Under the pieces are notes generated by a model. That model was not told the DNA's origin. It saw nothing but the letters and a program-made list of their open reading frames with translations, and searched no databases. DNA of 64,000 nucleotides from an uncultured Collinsella sp. GTDB taxonomy: Bacteria; Actinomycetota; Coriobacteriia; Coriobacteriales; Coriobacteriaceae. Each line of letters begins with the position of its first letter. Within the stretch, counting starts at the first letter, position 1. This document shows, piece after piece, positions 7,776 through 16,589 of the stretch. The position numbers and the translations under genes were made by a program. The stretch covers positions 1 through 64,000 of the forward strand of contig CALDWI010000012.1 in the NCBI GenBank assembly GCA_937923795.1, read 5' to 3'.

Positions 7776-8681
7776 ATGATTCAAGACCCCTTTCGTTCGA
7801 TGATTCGTTCGGAAGGGGTCCTGCGTTATCGCGACCTTCCGTGGCGCCGCACACGCGATCCGTACATCATTTGGCTTTCTGAGGTCATGCTGCAGCAAAC
7901 GCAGGTGCCGCGTGTGGAGGCGCGCATGCCGGTGTGGCTCGATCGTTTTCCGACTGTGCAGGCGCTTGCCCAGGCCGCGCCTTCCGATGTTTTGGACGCT
8001 TGGCAGGGCATGGGCTACAACCGACGCGCTCTGGCGCTTCATGGGGCCGCTCAGCGCGTTGTAGAGGACTGGGACGGGGAGTTTCCGCGTGAGACGCGTG
8101 ACTTGGTCGCTCTGCCCGGCATTGGCCCGGCAACGGCGCAGGGCATCCGTTCGTTTGCGTTTGATCTTCCAGGCGTGTATCTAGAGACCAATGTGCGCAC
8201 GGTCTTTTTGCATCATTTCTTTCCCGATGTGCCGGCCGTTCCCGATCGCGAGCTGGTGCCGCTGATTCAAGCCGCCTGTCCGGCGGCCCCTGGTGCGGCT
8301 GCGGATGAGATTGCGCCCTTTGCCGTGCCTCAAGACGATGCCGACACGCCGCGCGCATGGTATTACGCGTTGCTGGATTACGGCGCGTATCTTAAAAAGA
8401 CGCTGCCCAATCCGTCCAGGCGGTCGGCGGGCTATAGTCGTCAGTCCAAGTTTGAGGGCTCGCGTCGCCAAAAGCGCGCCCACATTGTGCGCATGCTGCT
8501 GGCGGCGCGCGATGGGCAACCGGCAGGTATTACGCTCGATGAAGCCGTTGCAGGCGTTAACGAGATGGAGACGGCAGCCGGCCGAGAGCCGGTCGAGCGC
8601 GAGCTGGTCGCAAGCATTCTTGCCGATCTGGAGCGCGAGGGCTTTTGCGGCTCCGAGGGCGATCGTTGGCTGAGTGTGTAG
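7776..8681 (+). CDS. MutY-like HhH-GPD DNA glycosylase lacking the Fe-S cluster
   Basis: 301 aa. The N-terminal half is clearly MutY-like: SEVMLQQTQV (Glu36, equivalent to the catalytic Glu of MutY), the AWQGMGYNRRA segment and the helix-hairpin-helix LPGIGPATA (113-121). Two things are unusual. The position of the catalytic Asp, normally in LDGNV or LDTNV, is Glu137 in YLETNV. The C-X6-C-X2-C-X5-C cluster that follows in MutY and Nth is absent. There is no NUDIX-type C-terminal domain; a winged-helix-like tail (about 230-301) takes its place. It probably acts on mismatched DNA bases, but the exact substrate is uncertain. It lies 21 bases after the Rrf2 gene. Confidence 0.8.
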   Translation: MIQDPFRSMIRSEGVLRYRDLPWRRTRDPYIIWLSEVMLQQTQVPRVEARMPVWLDRFPTVQALAQAAPSDVLDAWQGMGYNRRALALHGAAQRVVEDWDGEFPRETRDLVALPGIGPATAQGIRSFAFDLPGVYLETNVRTVFLHHFFPDVPAVPDRELVPLIQAACPAAPGAAADEIAPFAVPQDDADTPRAWYYALLDYGAYLKKTLPNPSRRSAGYSRQSKFEGSRRQKRAHIVRMLLAARDGQPAGITLDEAVAGVNEMETAAGREPVERELVASILADLEREGFCGSEGDRWLSV

Positions 8682-8795
8682 CTCACTCGAATCTGAAGAA
8701 CGGGATTGTAAGGTTTAAATTCTCGGCATGAGGGCATCCTTAAAGCAAGGCCGCTCAAAGTCTGTGGGCGGCATGCGTTGAAGGGAAGTACACCT

Positions 8796-9335
8796 ATGGA
8801 TTTTGAGAATTCCCAAACCAAGAAGAACCTCGAGACCGCTTTTGCCGGTGAGTCCCAGGCACACACCAAGTATCGCTACTATGCATCCAAGGCCAAAAAG
8901 GACGGCTACGTTCAGATCTCGAATATTTTTGCCGAGACGGCGGGCAACGAGTCCGAGCACGCCAAGCTGTGGTTTAAGTATCTGCACGACGGCGCCGTTC
9001 CGGGCACTCTGGACAACCTGCGCGACGCCGCTGCGGGCGAGAACTACGAGTGGACCACGATGTACGACGAGTTCGCCAAGACCGCCGAGGAGGAGGGCTT
9101 TGTCGAGATCGCCGAGAAGTTCCGTGGCGTCGCCGCCGTCGAGAAGGCCCACGAGGAGCGCTACAGCAAACTCGTCGAGCGCATCGAGTCGGGCGAGGTG
9201 TTTGAGCGCGAGGGCGTAAAGGTGTGGAAGTGCCTGAACTGCGGGCACCTGCACGTTGGCGCCGAGGCGCCTGAGGTGTGCCCGGTGTGCAACCACCCCA
9301 AGGCGTACTTTGAGGAGCAGGTGGTGAACTACTAG
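8796..9335 (+). CDS. Rubrerythrin
   Basis: 179 aa. A four-helix diiron domain carries the expected Glu/His ligands (AGESQAHTKY around 17-25, ETAGNESEH at 47-55, VEKAHEERY at 115-123). A C-terminal rubredoxin-like knuckle pair follows (CLNCGH at 146-151, CPVCNHP at 162-168). Rubrerythrin reduces hydrogen peroxide in the cytosol of anaerobes, with electrons passed through the rubredoxin iron. The start is preceded by GAAGGGAAGT. A 114-base gap separates it from the upstream gene. A palindromic repeat and a terminator follow. Confidence 0.95.
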   Translation: MDFENSQTKKNLETAFAGESQAHTKYRYYASKAKKDGYVQISNIFAETAGNESEHAKLWFKYLHDGAVPGTLDNLRDAAAGENYEWTTMYDEFAKTAEEEGFVEIAEKFRGVAAVEKAHEERYSKLVERIESGEVFEREGVKVWKCLNCGHLHVGAEAPEVCPVCNHPKAYFEEQVVNY

Positions 9336-9376
9336 CGCTTGGCGCTAGCGTGAGCTGGGCCGGGAGGGCCGGACTA

Positions 9377-9517
9377 CCTTCCCTCCTCGCTCACGGCTTC
9401 GCAGGGCAACTGCTGGTTTCACCGTTCCGGGCGTCAGACCCGCGGCGCATCCCTTTCCCTCTCGCTCACGGCTCCGCAGGGTCGCGCGAGGCAAAGGCAT
9501 GCGCCGCGGGTCTGACG
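9377..9517. repeat. Palindromic repeat, family B copy 1
   Basis: Arms at 9432-9450 and 9499-9517 are 19-bp perfect reverse complements. They enclose a loop containing CTCTCGCTCACGGC, GCAGGGTCGCGCGAGG and CAAAGG. An extra partial copy of the loop sequence lies at 9379-9406 without matching arms. A second copy at 10301-10384 has the same loop but entirely different arms. It lies in the 3' region of the rubrerythrin gene, before a terminator, in a 314-base gene-free stretch. Confidence 0.85.
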
Positions 9518-9559
9518 ACACGGGCTAGCCAACGAGTTTTGGCTAATAGATTGGTTTGT

Positions 9560-9590
9560 GTGCCGCCCCTTTTGGGGCGGCACTATTTGT
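9560..9590 (+). terminator. Terminator hairpin after rubrerythrin and repeat B1
   Basis: GTGCCGCCCC and GGGGCGGCAC (9560-9583) pair around TTTT, followed by TATTTGTT. The same 24-base hairpin recurs exactly at 10435-10458 after the next gene. Confidence 0.75.
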
Positions 9591-9649
9591 TAGGGGGTAC
9601 ACTGGATAGCGGCTTTTTGTTTATCTACTACCTGATGGGGTGTTTTTGT

Positions 9650-10282
9650 ATGGGTAAGAAATCTCGGGCTCGGGTGGCTGCGGTGGGGACTCGCAAGGAT
9701 CCTGGTCGTCGGGTTGCCGGGGGCAAAAAGGCCGATCGTGCCGAGAAGGACAAGAAGGTCGGTGCGCATGCTCATCCTGAGTGGGCGCCCCATTTGAATT
9801 CGGCGAGTGAGGACCTGACCGCCAAGCTGTTTACGATGGTCGAGGTTATTTTGGGCGTGGTGCCCGTGGTGGTCATTGGCTTGTTCTTGGCTTCGAAAGA
9901 TGCCACGAGTGTCGATAAACTCACCGATGTCTTTTCTCAGGACCCCTCGATGGTGGTTACGTTTATCTCTGCGTGCCTGCAGCCGTTTGTGGCGTACATG
10001 TTGTACATGATTTATCGCAAATACTGCGAGGGCGACGCTGGTTTTGCCGCCGGCAACCTGATCGGTCTTTTGTGCTCCGAGATCCTACTGCTCAATATCC
10101 CAGGCGTCATCGGTATGGGCATCTTGCTGTGGCGTGTTTGGCGCAACGTCGCCCCGCACTTTGAGAGCTGGTTGTTTGAGCGTCGTGCAATGGGCGTGCT
10201 GGCAGACATTGCGGGCTCGCTCGTGATTTTAGCCTTGGCGTTTATGTGCGCCACCGCTGCCCGCGGTCTCGCGGGCATGTAG
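9650..10282 (+). CDS. Unknown membrane protein with basic N-terminal tail
   Basis: 210 aa, family not recognised. The first 55 residues are rich in Lys and Arg (GKKSRARV, GGKKADRAEKDKK) and probably cytoplasmic. Four hydrophobic segments follow (about 70-90, 108-128, 140-162 and 182-204). Start ATG 9650 is chosen because GGGGTG lies about 8 bases upstream; ATG 9635 is an alternative adding five residues. The gene is bracketed on both sides by family B palindromes and identical terminator hairpins, so it could be a cassette that arrived with them, or all genes here may simply carry such 3' elements. Confidence 0.7.
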   Translation: MGKKSRARVAAVGTRKDPGRRVAGGKKADRAEKDKKVGAHAHPEWAPHLNSASEDLTAKLFTMVEVILGVVPVVVIGLFLASKDATSVDKLTDVFSQDPSMVVTFISACLQPFVAYMLYMIYRKYCEGDAGFAAGNLIGLLCSEILLLNIPGVIGMGILLWRVWRNVAPHFESWLFERRAMGVLADIAGSLVILALAFMCATAARGLAGM

Positions 10283-10300
10283 TCGGTCCTCACCGACCAC

Positions 10301-10384
10301 GGGGCGCAGGGCGGGGAAACCTTTCCCTCTCGCTCACGGCTTCGCAGGGTCGCGCGAGGCAAAGGTTTCCCCGCCCTGCGCCCC
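10301..10384. repeat. Palindromic repeat, family B copy 2
   Basis: Arms at 10301-10324 and 10361-10384 are perfect reverse complements over 24 bases. The 36-base loop (CCCTCTCGCTCACGGC ... GTCGCGCGAGGC) is the one seen in copy 1. Conserved loop with exchanged but still complementary arms implies selection for the fold. It lies 19 bases after the stop codon of the membrane protein gene. Confidence 0.88.
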
Positions 10385-10434
10385 GGCGTTGGGTCGTCGC
10401 ATGCTCGTTACAGAAAAGCAGATAAGAAGTTTGC

Positions 10435-10465
10435 GTGCCGCCCCTTTTGGGGCGGCACGTTTTTG
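10435..10465 (+). terminator. Terminator after the membrane protein gene
   Basis: The hairpin GTGCCGCCCC-TTTT-GGGGCGGCAC is identical to that at 9560-9583 and is followed by GTTTTTG. The remaining 250 bases to the next gene contain no feature I can support beyond its ribosome binding site. Confidence 0.85.
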
Positions 10466-10717
10466 TATGGGGTCCCGGTCTCCACAATTTTCGTCAAGCT
10501 TTTGGTTAGATTTTGGTCAGTTGGCGTAAGGGTGGAAGGCCAAAAGATTGCTGGCGAAAAAAGCTCAGAGAAAGTGCTGGTAGGGGAGTTGTTGAGCTTT
10601 TCGACAGCTTTTGAGCAAAAGAAACTTTGTGGCTATTGCCGGCGATTGCGTTGTCGCGGTCATGGCGGTGCGGGATGCTGGTCGTAAGCGTCGAACGCTC
10701 CGATTTTGGAGGCCAAC

Positions 10718-11152
10718 ATGGACCTGTTTCTTGAGACCCCACAGCAACAAGCCGAGCGCATGCTGCGGCAGCAGCGGCGGCTTATAGAGATGCAAATGCA
10801 AGGGGTTGCCAACCAGGCGCCCGTGCAAAACGTCGTGCCCGCTGCTGTGCCTGCAGCCGTGCCCGGGTGCGAATCGGCACCAGAGGCCTATTCCGTACAG
10901 CAAGATTCATATGCGCAGGAGCTCGCGTTCGACAAGCGTCGTGTGCGTCGTCGCCGCGTGGGCCAGCGCCTGCGCACATTGGCGATGATCGTGCTCATTC
11001 CGCTAGGACTTGCGGCAATCTTCTTGGCCTCATATGCCCTCACGTGCATTCTCAACGGTGCCTCGCCCAATGAGGTGCTCCAGCATCTAGCGGCCCTGGG
11101 CCAGCGCCTAGGCGATGTCGCAACAACCATCCGCGCCGGCTGGGAGAGTTAG
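10718..11152 (+). CDS. Unknown single-pass membrane protein
   Basis: 144 aa, not recognised. A Gln-rich amphipathic N-terminus (TPQQQAERMLRQQRRLIEMQ) is followed by an Ala/Val/Pro-rich linker. A basic patch (DKRRVRRRRVGQRLR, about 70-86) precedes one membrane helix at about 88-110 (MIVLIPLGLAAIFLASYAL) and a short tail. The pattern suggests a cytoplasmic N-terminus held to the membrane. TGGAGG lies 6 bases ahead of ATG 10718. It is probably monocistronic. Confidence 0.65.
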   Translation: MDLFLETPQQQAERMLRQQRRLIEMQMQGVANQAPVQNVVPAAVPAAVPGCESAPEAYSVQQDSYAQELAFDKRRVRRRRVGQRLRTLAMIVLIPLGLAAIFLASYALTCILNGASPNEVLQHLAALGQRLGDVATTIRAGWES

Positions 11153-11217
11153 CGTTTGTCACATTAGGACTTCCAGGGTGTACGAATTATCGCCACGAGC
11201 AGAATTCTTGCATCCTG

Positions 11218-11263
11218 TTGGTCCTGTCGTGCGACTGAATAGTATTATTGAGGATGAATAATA
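11218..11263 (+). promoter_or_regulatory. Promoter and candidate operator of the nucleotidyltransferase/HTH module
   Basis: TTGGTC at 11218-11223 and TAGTAT at 11240-11245 are 16 bases apart. The inverted repeat TATTATT/AATAATA (11243-11249 and 11257-11263) overlaps the -10 box and ends 13 bases before the first start codon, a position suited to autorepression. Confidence 0.5.
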
Positions 11264-11275
11264 ATAGGATTTGTT

Positions 11276-11806
11276 ATGTATAAGCAGGATTTAGAGCAGA
11301 CTCTTTTGGGCATTGACGAAGAGGCGGAGCTGGAAATAGGTCCAAGAGACGACAGGCCGAACGTTGTATTGGTGGGAGGAAGCGCCTTCATGCTAAACGA
11401 TGTGACGAATCGTTCGGTTACACATGACATTGATGTGTTTGAGGCAGATAGGTGCCTCCGCGAGATCATAGCTCGATACCCCGAGGTGAATGGTATGGCG
11501 GTGGCATATTGTAATCAGATGCCGTTCAATTACGAAGATCGTTTGATTCCCTTGGATATTGGGGCGCGCTTTATCAGGTACTTTACGCCATCCTTGGAGG
11601 ACCTGGCGGTAATGAAGCTCTATGCCTGTCGTCCGAACGACATCATCGATCTTCATAGCCAGGCATTCGTCGACCGACTTGATTGGGGACTGCTCGAACG
11701 GCTTATATTCGACGAGGGCGAGGCGCTGGCGTCGTCGCCTTCGGAGCGGAGTTATCAAGAGATGGTCTGCGCATACAGCCAATACAAAAAGGAGGTGCTC
11801 GGTTGA
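11276..11806 (+). CDS. DUF6036-like nucleotidyltransferase (candidate toxin)
   Basis: 176 aa. The nucleotidyltransferase core is visible: VVLVGGSAFML (GGSA at 34-37) and, 14 residues later, THDIDVF with Asp51 and Asp53 as likely metal ligands. RYFTPSLEDLAVMKLYACRPND (about 102-123) resembles the C-terminal half of AbiEii/DUF6036 proteins. In AbiE and MNT/HEPN systems such enzymes transfer nucleotides to RNA or protein and are paired with an antitoxin. The next gene overlaps it by 4 bases and ends in a helix-turn-helix. Codon use is more AT-rich than that of the neighbours, suggesting acquisition. Toxin function is inference. Confidence 0.7.
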   Translation: MYKQDLEQTLLGIDEEAELEIGPRDDRPNVVLVGGSAFMLNDVTNRSVTHDIDVFEADRCLREIIARYPEVNGMAVAYCNQMPFNYEDRLIPLDIGARFIRYFTPSLEDLAVMKLYACRPNDIIDLHSQAFVDRLDWGLLERLIFDEGEALASSPSERSYQEMVCAYSQYKKEVLG

Positions 11807-12366
11807 ATCTGACCTTTGAGGGATTCTTAAAAGGCTATTGCCGAGAGCTATCCGGACAGCAGTCGCTCAGTTTTAGAAAACTGGTTAAGCAAGCGACGAC
11901 GGTTGCGCCGCGCGTGGCGGAGCCCCTGTTTTTGCTCGCTTTGGCACAGGGTAAAGCCGAATACGTTCTGGGTTTATCCGAGGGTTCGTGGATGGAAGAG
12001 GGTTACCGAGGCGTTTTGTCCTTGTACGCCCAAACGGGTAGCCTGGCATCTCTATGCGCCGAGGACAAACTTCCTAATCGTTATGCCAACGTTTGGCGTG
12101 CGTATAGAGCGGTGAAGGAAAAGCCAGTGGCGGACAGAAGAATCAACGCCCTGATGCGAAAAAGAACGTTGGGAGCGCTAGAGGAATCGGGTGTAACGCG
12201 CTACGGTCTCTGCCGCGATTTGAATCTGAATAAGGGAAACGTGTACGCATATTTAGCCGGTGATGACTCAAAGGTGAGCAGGGAGACGGCGCGCCGCATT
12301 ATGGAATATGCGGAGGAGAGGGGCGCCCAAGAAGGGGCCGGGCGCCCGGTGCGTATGGCGGGGTAA
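11803..12366 (+). CDS. Helix-turn-helix partner of the nucleotidyltransferase (candidate antitoxin)
   Basis: 187 aa beginning at TTG 11803, which overlaps the upstream stop (TTGA). GGAGG lies 7 bases upstream, which decides the start over more distal in-frame codons. The C-terminal third (LEESGVTRYGLCRDLNLN, KGNVYAYL, SRETARRIMEYAE) is a lambda-repressor-like helix-turn-helix. The N-terminal part is alpha-helical and not recognised. Tight coupling to a nucleotidyltransferase and an inverted repeat over the promoter are typical of an autoregulating antitoxin. It could instead be a substrate adaptor; the family assignment is uncertain. Confidence 0.65.
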   Translation: MNLTFEGFLKGYCRELSGQQSLSFRKLVKQATTVAPRVAEPLFLLALAQGKAEYVLGLSEGSWMEEGYRGVLSLYAQTGSLASLCAEDKLPNRYANVWRAYRAVKEKPVADRRINALMRKRTLGALEESGVTRYGLCRDLNLNKGNVYAYLAGDDSKVSRETARRIMEYAEERGAQEGAGRPVRMAG

Positions 12367-12417
12367 GATTGATCGCGGTTTTGATTGGTGCTCGATTGGG
12401 TTTGTTGGGCGGAGTTT

Positions 12418-13773
12418 ATGTCTGCTATTGATATTGTGCTTGTTGTGATCGCCTTGGTGGCGGTGGGGGTTGCTGTGGCTTGCGCCCTCCAGCTCAAGAG
12501 CCTGCGTGCCGAGTTGCGGGAGCGTGGCGACAGTAGCGCGGAAACGCTGGCAGCACTCGAGCAGGCCAACAACGCGCTCGATGCCCTGAACGTCGCGCTG
12601 GCCGAAACTCGCCGCACGGCCAATGCCATCGCGCAGCAGCAGACGACAGATGCGGCCGTGGAGCAGCAACGTTACCTGACCATCGCACGTGAGTTTTCGC
12701 AAGCTGGTGACCGGATGGATGACCTGCGCCGCGAGACGGCCCAACAGCTCGGTGCCAACCGCGAGGGTATCGAGCATCGCCTGGACAAGGTGCGCGAAAC
12801 GGTCGATGCTCAGCTGGGCGCCATCCGCAAAGACAACAACGTGCAGCTCGATCAAATGCGTGCGACGGTGGACGAGAAGCTCTCCCGCACGCTCAACGAC
12901 CGACTGTCGGCATCGTTTAAGCAGGTGAGCGACCAGCTCGAGGCCGTGTACAAGGGCCTGGGCGACATGCAGTCCATCGCCACCGGCGTGGGCGACCTTA
13001 AGCGCGTGCTGGGCAACGTGAAGGCGCGTGGCATTTTGGGCGAGGTGCAGCTGGGTGCAATTTTGGCGGACATCCTTACGCCCGACCAGTATCTGGAAAA
13101 CGTCGCCACCAAGCCCGGCGCCTCGGAGCGCGTTGAGTTTGCCGTCAAGCTGCCGGTGGACGAGGGCGACCCCGTGCTGCTGCCGATTGACTCCAAGTTT
13201 CCGGGCGACGCGTACGAGCACCTGCTCGACGCGCAGGAGTCGGGCGATGCGGAGACCGTGGCGGCTGCGCGTAAGACGCTCGACACCATGGTCAAGCGCG
13301 AGGCCAAGGACATCTGCGAAAAGTACCTGAGCGTGCCGGCAACGACCAACTTTGGCATCATGTTCGTGCCGTTTGAAGGACTGTACGCCGAGGTCGTCAG
13401 CCGCCCCGGGCTTATCGAGACCCTGGGCCGCGACTATCACGTCAACGTTGCCGGCCCTAGCACCATGGCGGCCATTCTCAACAGCCTGCAGATGAGCTAT
13501 CAGACGTTTAAGTTGCAAAAACGTACCGACGACGTGCTGCGCGTGCTCTCCGCCGTCAAGGCCGAGCTGCCGCGCTATCAAAAGGCGCTGCGCCGCGCCC
13601 AGCAGCAGATCGAGACCGCGGGTAAAACGGTCGAGGGCATCATCACCACGCGCACCAACGTCATGGAGCGCAAGCTCAAGGACATCGACGCGCTGGAAGA
13701 CGCCGACCAAGCCGATGAGATCTTGGGACTCACGTCCGCGAGCCTTCTCGCGGACCAAGAAGACGAGGACTAA
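12418..13773 (+). CDS. rmuC: DNA recombination protein RmuC
   Basis: 451 aa. An N-terminal membrane anchor (AIDIVLVVIALVAVGVAVAC) precedes a long coiled coil (about 25-175). The RmuC domain follows, with ARGILGEVQLGAILADIL, LPIDSKFPGDAYEHL and FEGLYAEVVSRPG; the Asp and Lys of PIDSKFP fit the predicted nuclease-like fold. RmuC limits inversions at short inverted repeats in E. coli. ATG 12418 follows GGGCGGAG. It starts 52 bases after the HTH gene, in the same direction. A strong terminator follows. The abundance of inverted repeats in this chromosome makes its presence fitting, though that link is speculation. Confidence 0.9.
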   Translation: MSAIDIVLVVIALVAVGVAVACALQLKSLRAELRERGDSSAETLAALEQANNALDALNVALAETRRTANAIAQQQTTDAAVEQQRYLTIAREFSQAGDRMDDLRRETAQQLGANREGIEHRLDKVRETVDAQLGAIRKDNNVQLDQMRATVDEKLSRTLNDRLSASFKQVSDQLEAVYKGLGDMQSIATGVGDLKRVLGNVKARGILGEVQLGAILADILTPDQYLENVATKPGASERVEFAVKLPVDEGDPVLLPIDSKFPGDAYEHLLDAQESGDAETVAAARKTLDTMVKREAKDICEKYLSVPATTNFGIMFVPFEGLYAEVVSRPGLIETLGRDYHVNVAGPSTMAAILNSLQMSYQTFKLQKRTDDVLRVLSAVKAELPRYQKALRRAQQQIETAGKTVEGIITTRTNVMERKLKDIDALEDADQADEILGLTSASLLADQEDED

Positions 13774-13784
13774 TTGCAACAAGA

Positions 13785-13825
13785 CGGTGGGGCACCGGCG
13801 CAAACGCGGGCGCCCCACCGCTTTT
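13785..13825 (+). terminator. Terminator after rmuC
   Basis: CGGTGGGGC pairs with GCCCCACCG, with an inner GCGC stem, and is followed by CTTTT. Confidence 0.8.
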
Positions 13826-13900
13826 CGCATCGCACTTGTCTGAAGCGTGCTCCAATGTGCAACAATGGCGTTTCGCCCTATCAGACGCGAAAGGAAGCCC

Positions 13901-15703
<1,803 letters not shown>

Positions 15704-15766
15704 GCGTCTCGGACGTGGGACAATTGTGCCCATAAGTTTATTGTGCCGTTGAGCCGAGGAGTCGTT

Positions 15767-16432
15767 ATGCCACGCGAGACCAATGCCGCCAAGCGCGAGC
15801 GCGCCATCGAGGTGTGTGAGCGCCTCAACCGTCGCTATGGCCCGGTCGAGTGCTTTTTGGACCACGAGAATCCCTTCCGCCTGCTGATCGCGGTACTGCT
15901 TTCGGCGCAAACGACCGATGCACAGGTCAACAAGGTGACGCCGCGGCTGTTTGCCCAGTGGCCCACGCCCGAGGCCATGGCCGGGGCGAGCGTGGCTGAC
16001 GTGGCAGACACTATCAAGTCACTCGGCTTCTACAAGAGCAAAGCCAAGCATGCCGTCGAGGCCGCGCAGATGATCGTCGCCGACTATGGCGGCGAGGTGC
16101 CGGCCGACATGAAGGAGCTCGTGAAGCTGCCGGGCGTGGGACGCAAGACGGCGAACATCGTGCTCAACGTGGGGTATGGCATCGTGGAGGGCATTGCGGT
16201 GGACACGCACGTCAACCGCATTGCGCACCGCCTGATGCTGAGTCCCAAGACGCATGCCAAGGAGCCGCTCAAGACCGAGCAGGATCTGCTCAAGATTTTG
16301 CCGCACGAGTATTGGGAGTCGGTCAACCATCAGTGGATCACCTTTGGTCGCGAGATCTGCGATGCCCGCAAGCCCAAGTGTGACGAGTGTCCGCTGGCAG
16401 ATTTGTGCCCCAGCGTGCGCGTAGCGGGGTAG
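15767..16432 (+). CDS. nth: Endonuclease III
   Basis: 221 aa. The helix-hairpin-helix LPGVGRKTAN carries catalytic Lys127, and VDTHVNR carries catalytic Asp146. The four cluster cysteines C198-X6-C205-X2-C208-X5-C214 are intact, so the [4Fe-4S] cluster is expected. The enzyme removes oxidised pyrimidines and cleaves the abasic site. ATG 15767 is preceded by CGAGGAG; an in-frame codon at 15743 would add eight residues without a better site. It contrasts with the MutY-like protein at 7776, which has lost the same cluster. Confidence 0.95.
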   Translation: MPRETNAAKRERAIEVCERLNRRYGPVECFLDHENPFRLLIAVLLSAQTTDAQVNKVTPRLFAQWPTPEAMAGASVADVADTIKSLGFYKSKAKHAVEAAQMIVADYGGEVPADMKELVKLPGVGRKTANIVLNVGYGIVEGIAVDTHVNRIAHRLMLSPKTHAKEPLKTEQDLLKILPHEYWESVNHQWITFGREICDARKPKCDECPLADLCPSVRVAG

Positions 16433-16536
16433 GGCGGAACGCATCTTCGTCTGGCGTTTTTTGCGGGGCTGGGTTTGCCCTTGAGCCGGAGTCCTCTCCA
16501 TGCGCTACCATGACAGGCAATGTATTTGACGTACGA

Positions 16537-16568
16537 CCCGCCGAGCTTGCCCCGGCGGGCTTTTGGCG
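16537..16568 (+). terminator. Terminator between nth and mfd
   Basis: CCCGCCG pairs with CGGCGGG around an AGCTTGCCC loop, followed by CTTTTGG. It ends about 10 bases before the mfd ribosome binding site. Confidence 0.65.
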
Positions 16569-16589
16569 TTGCGATGCCGGAGGAACAGC

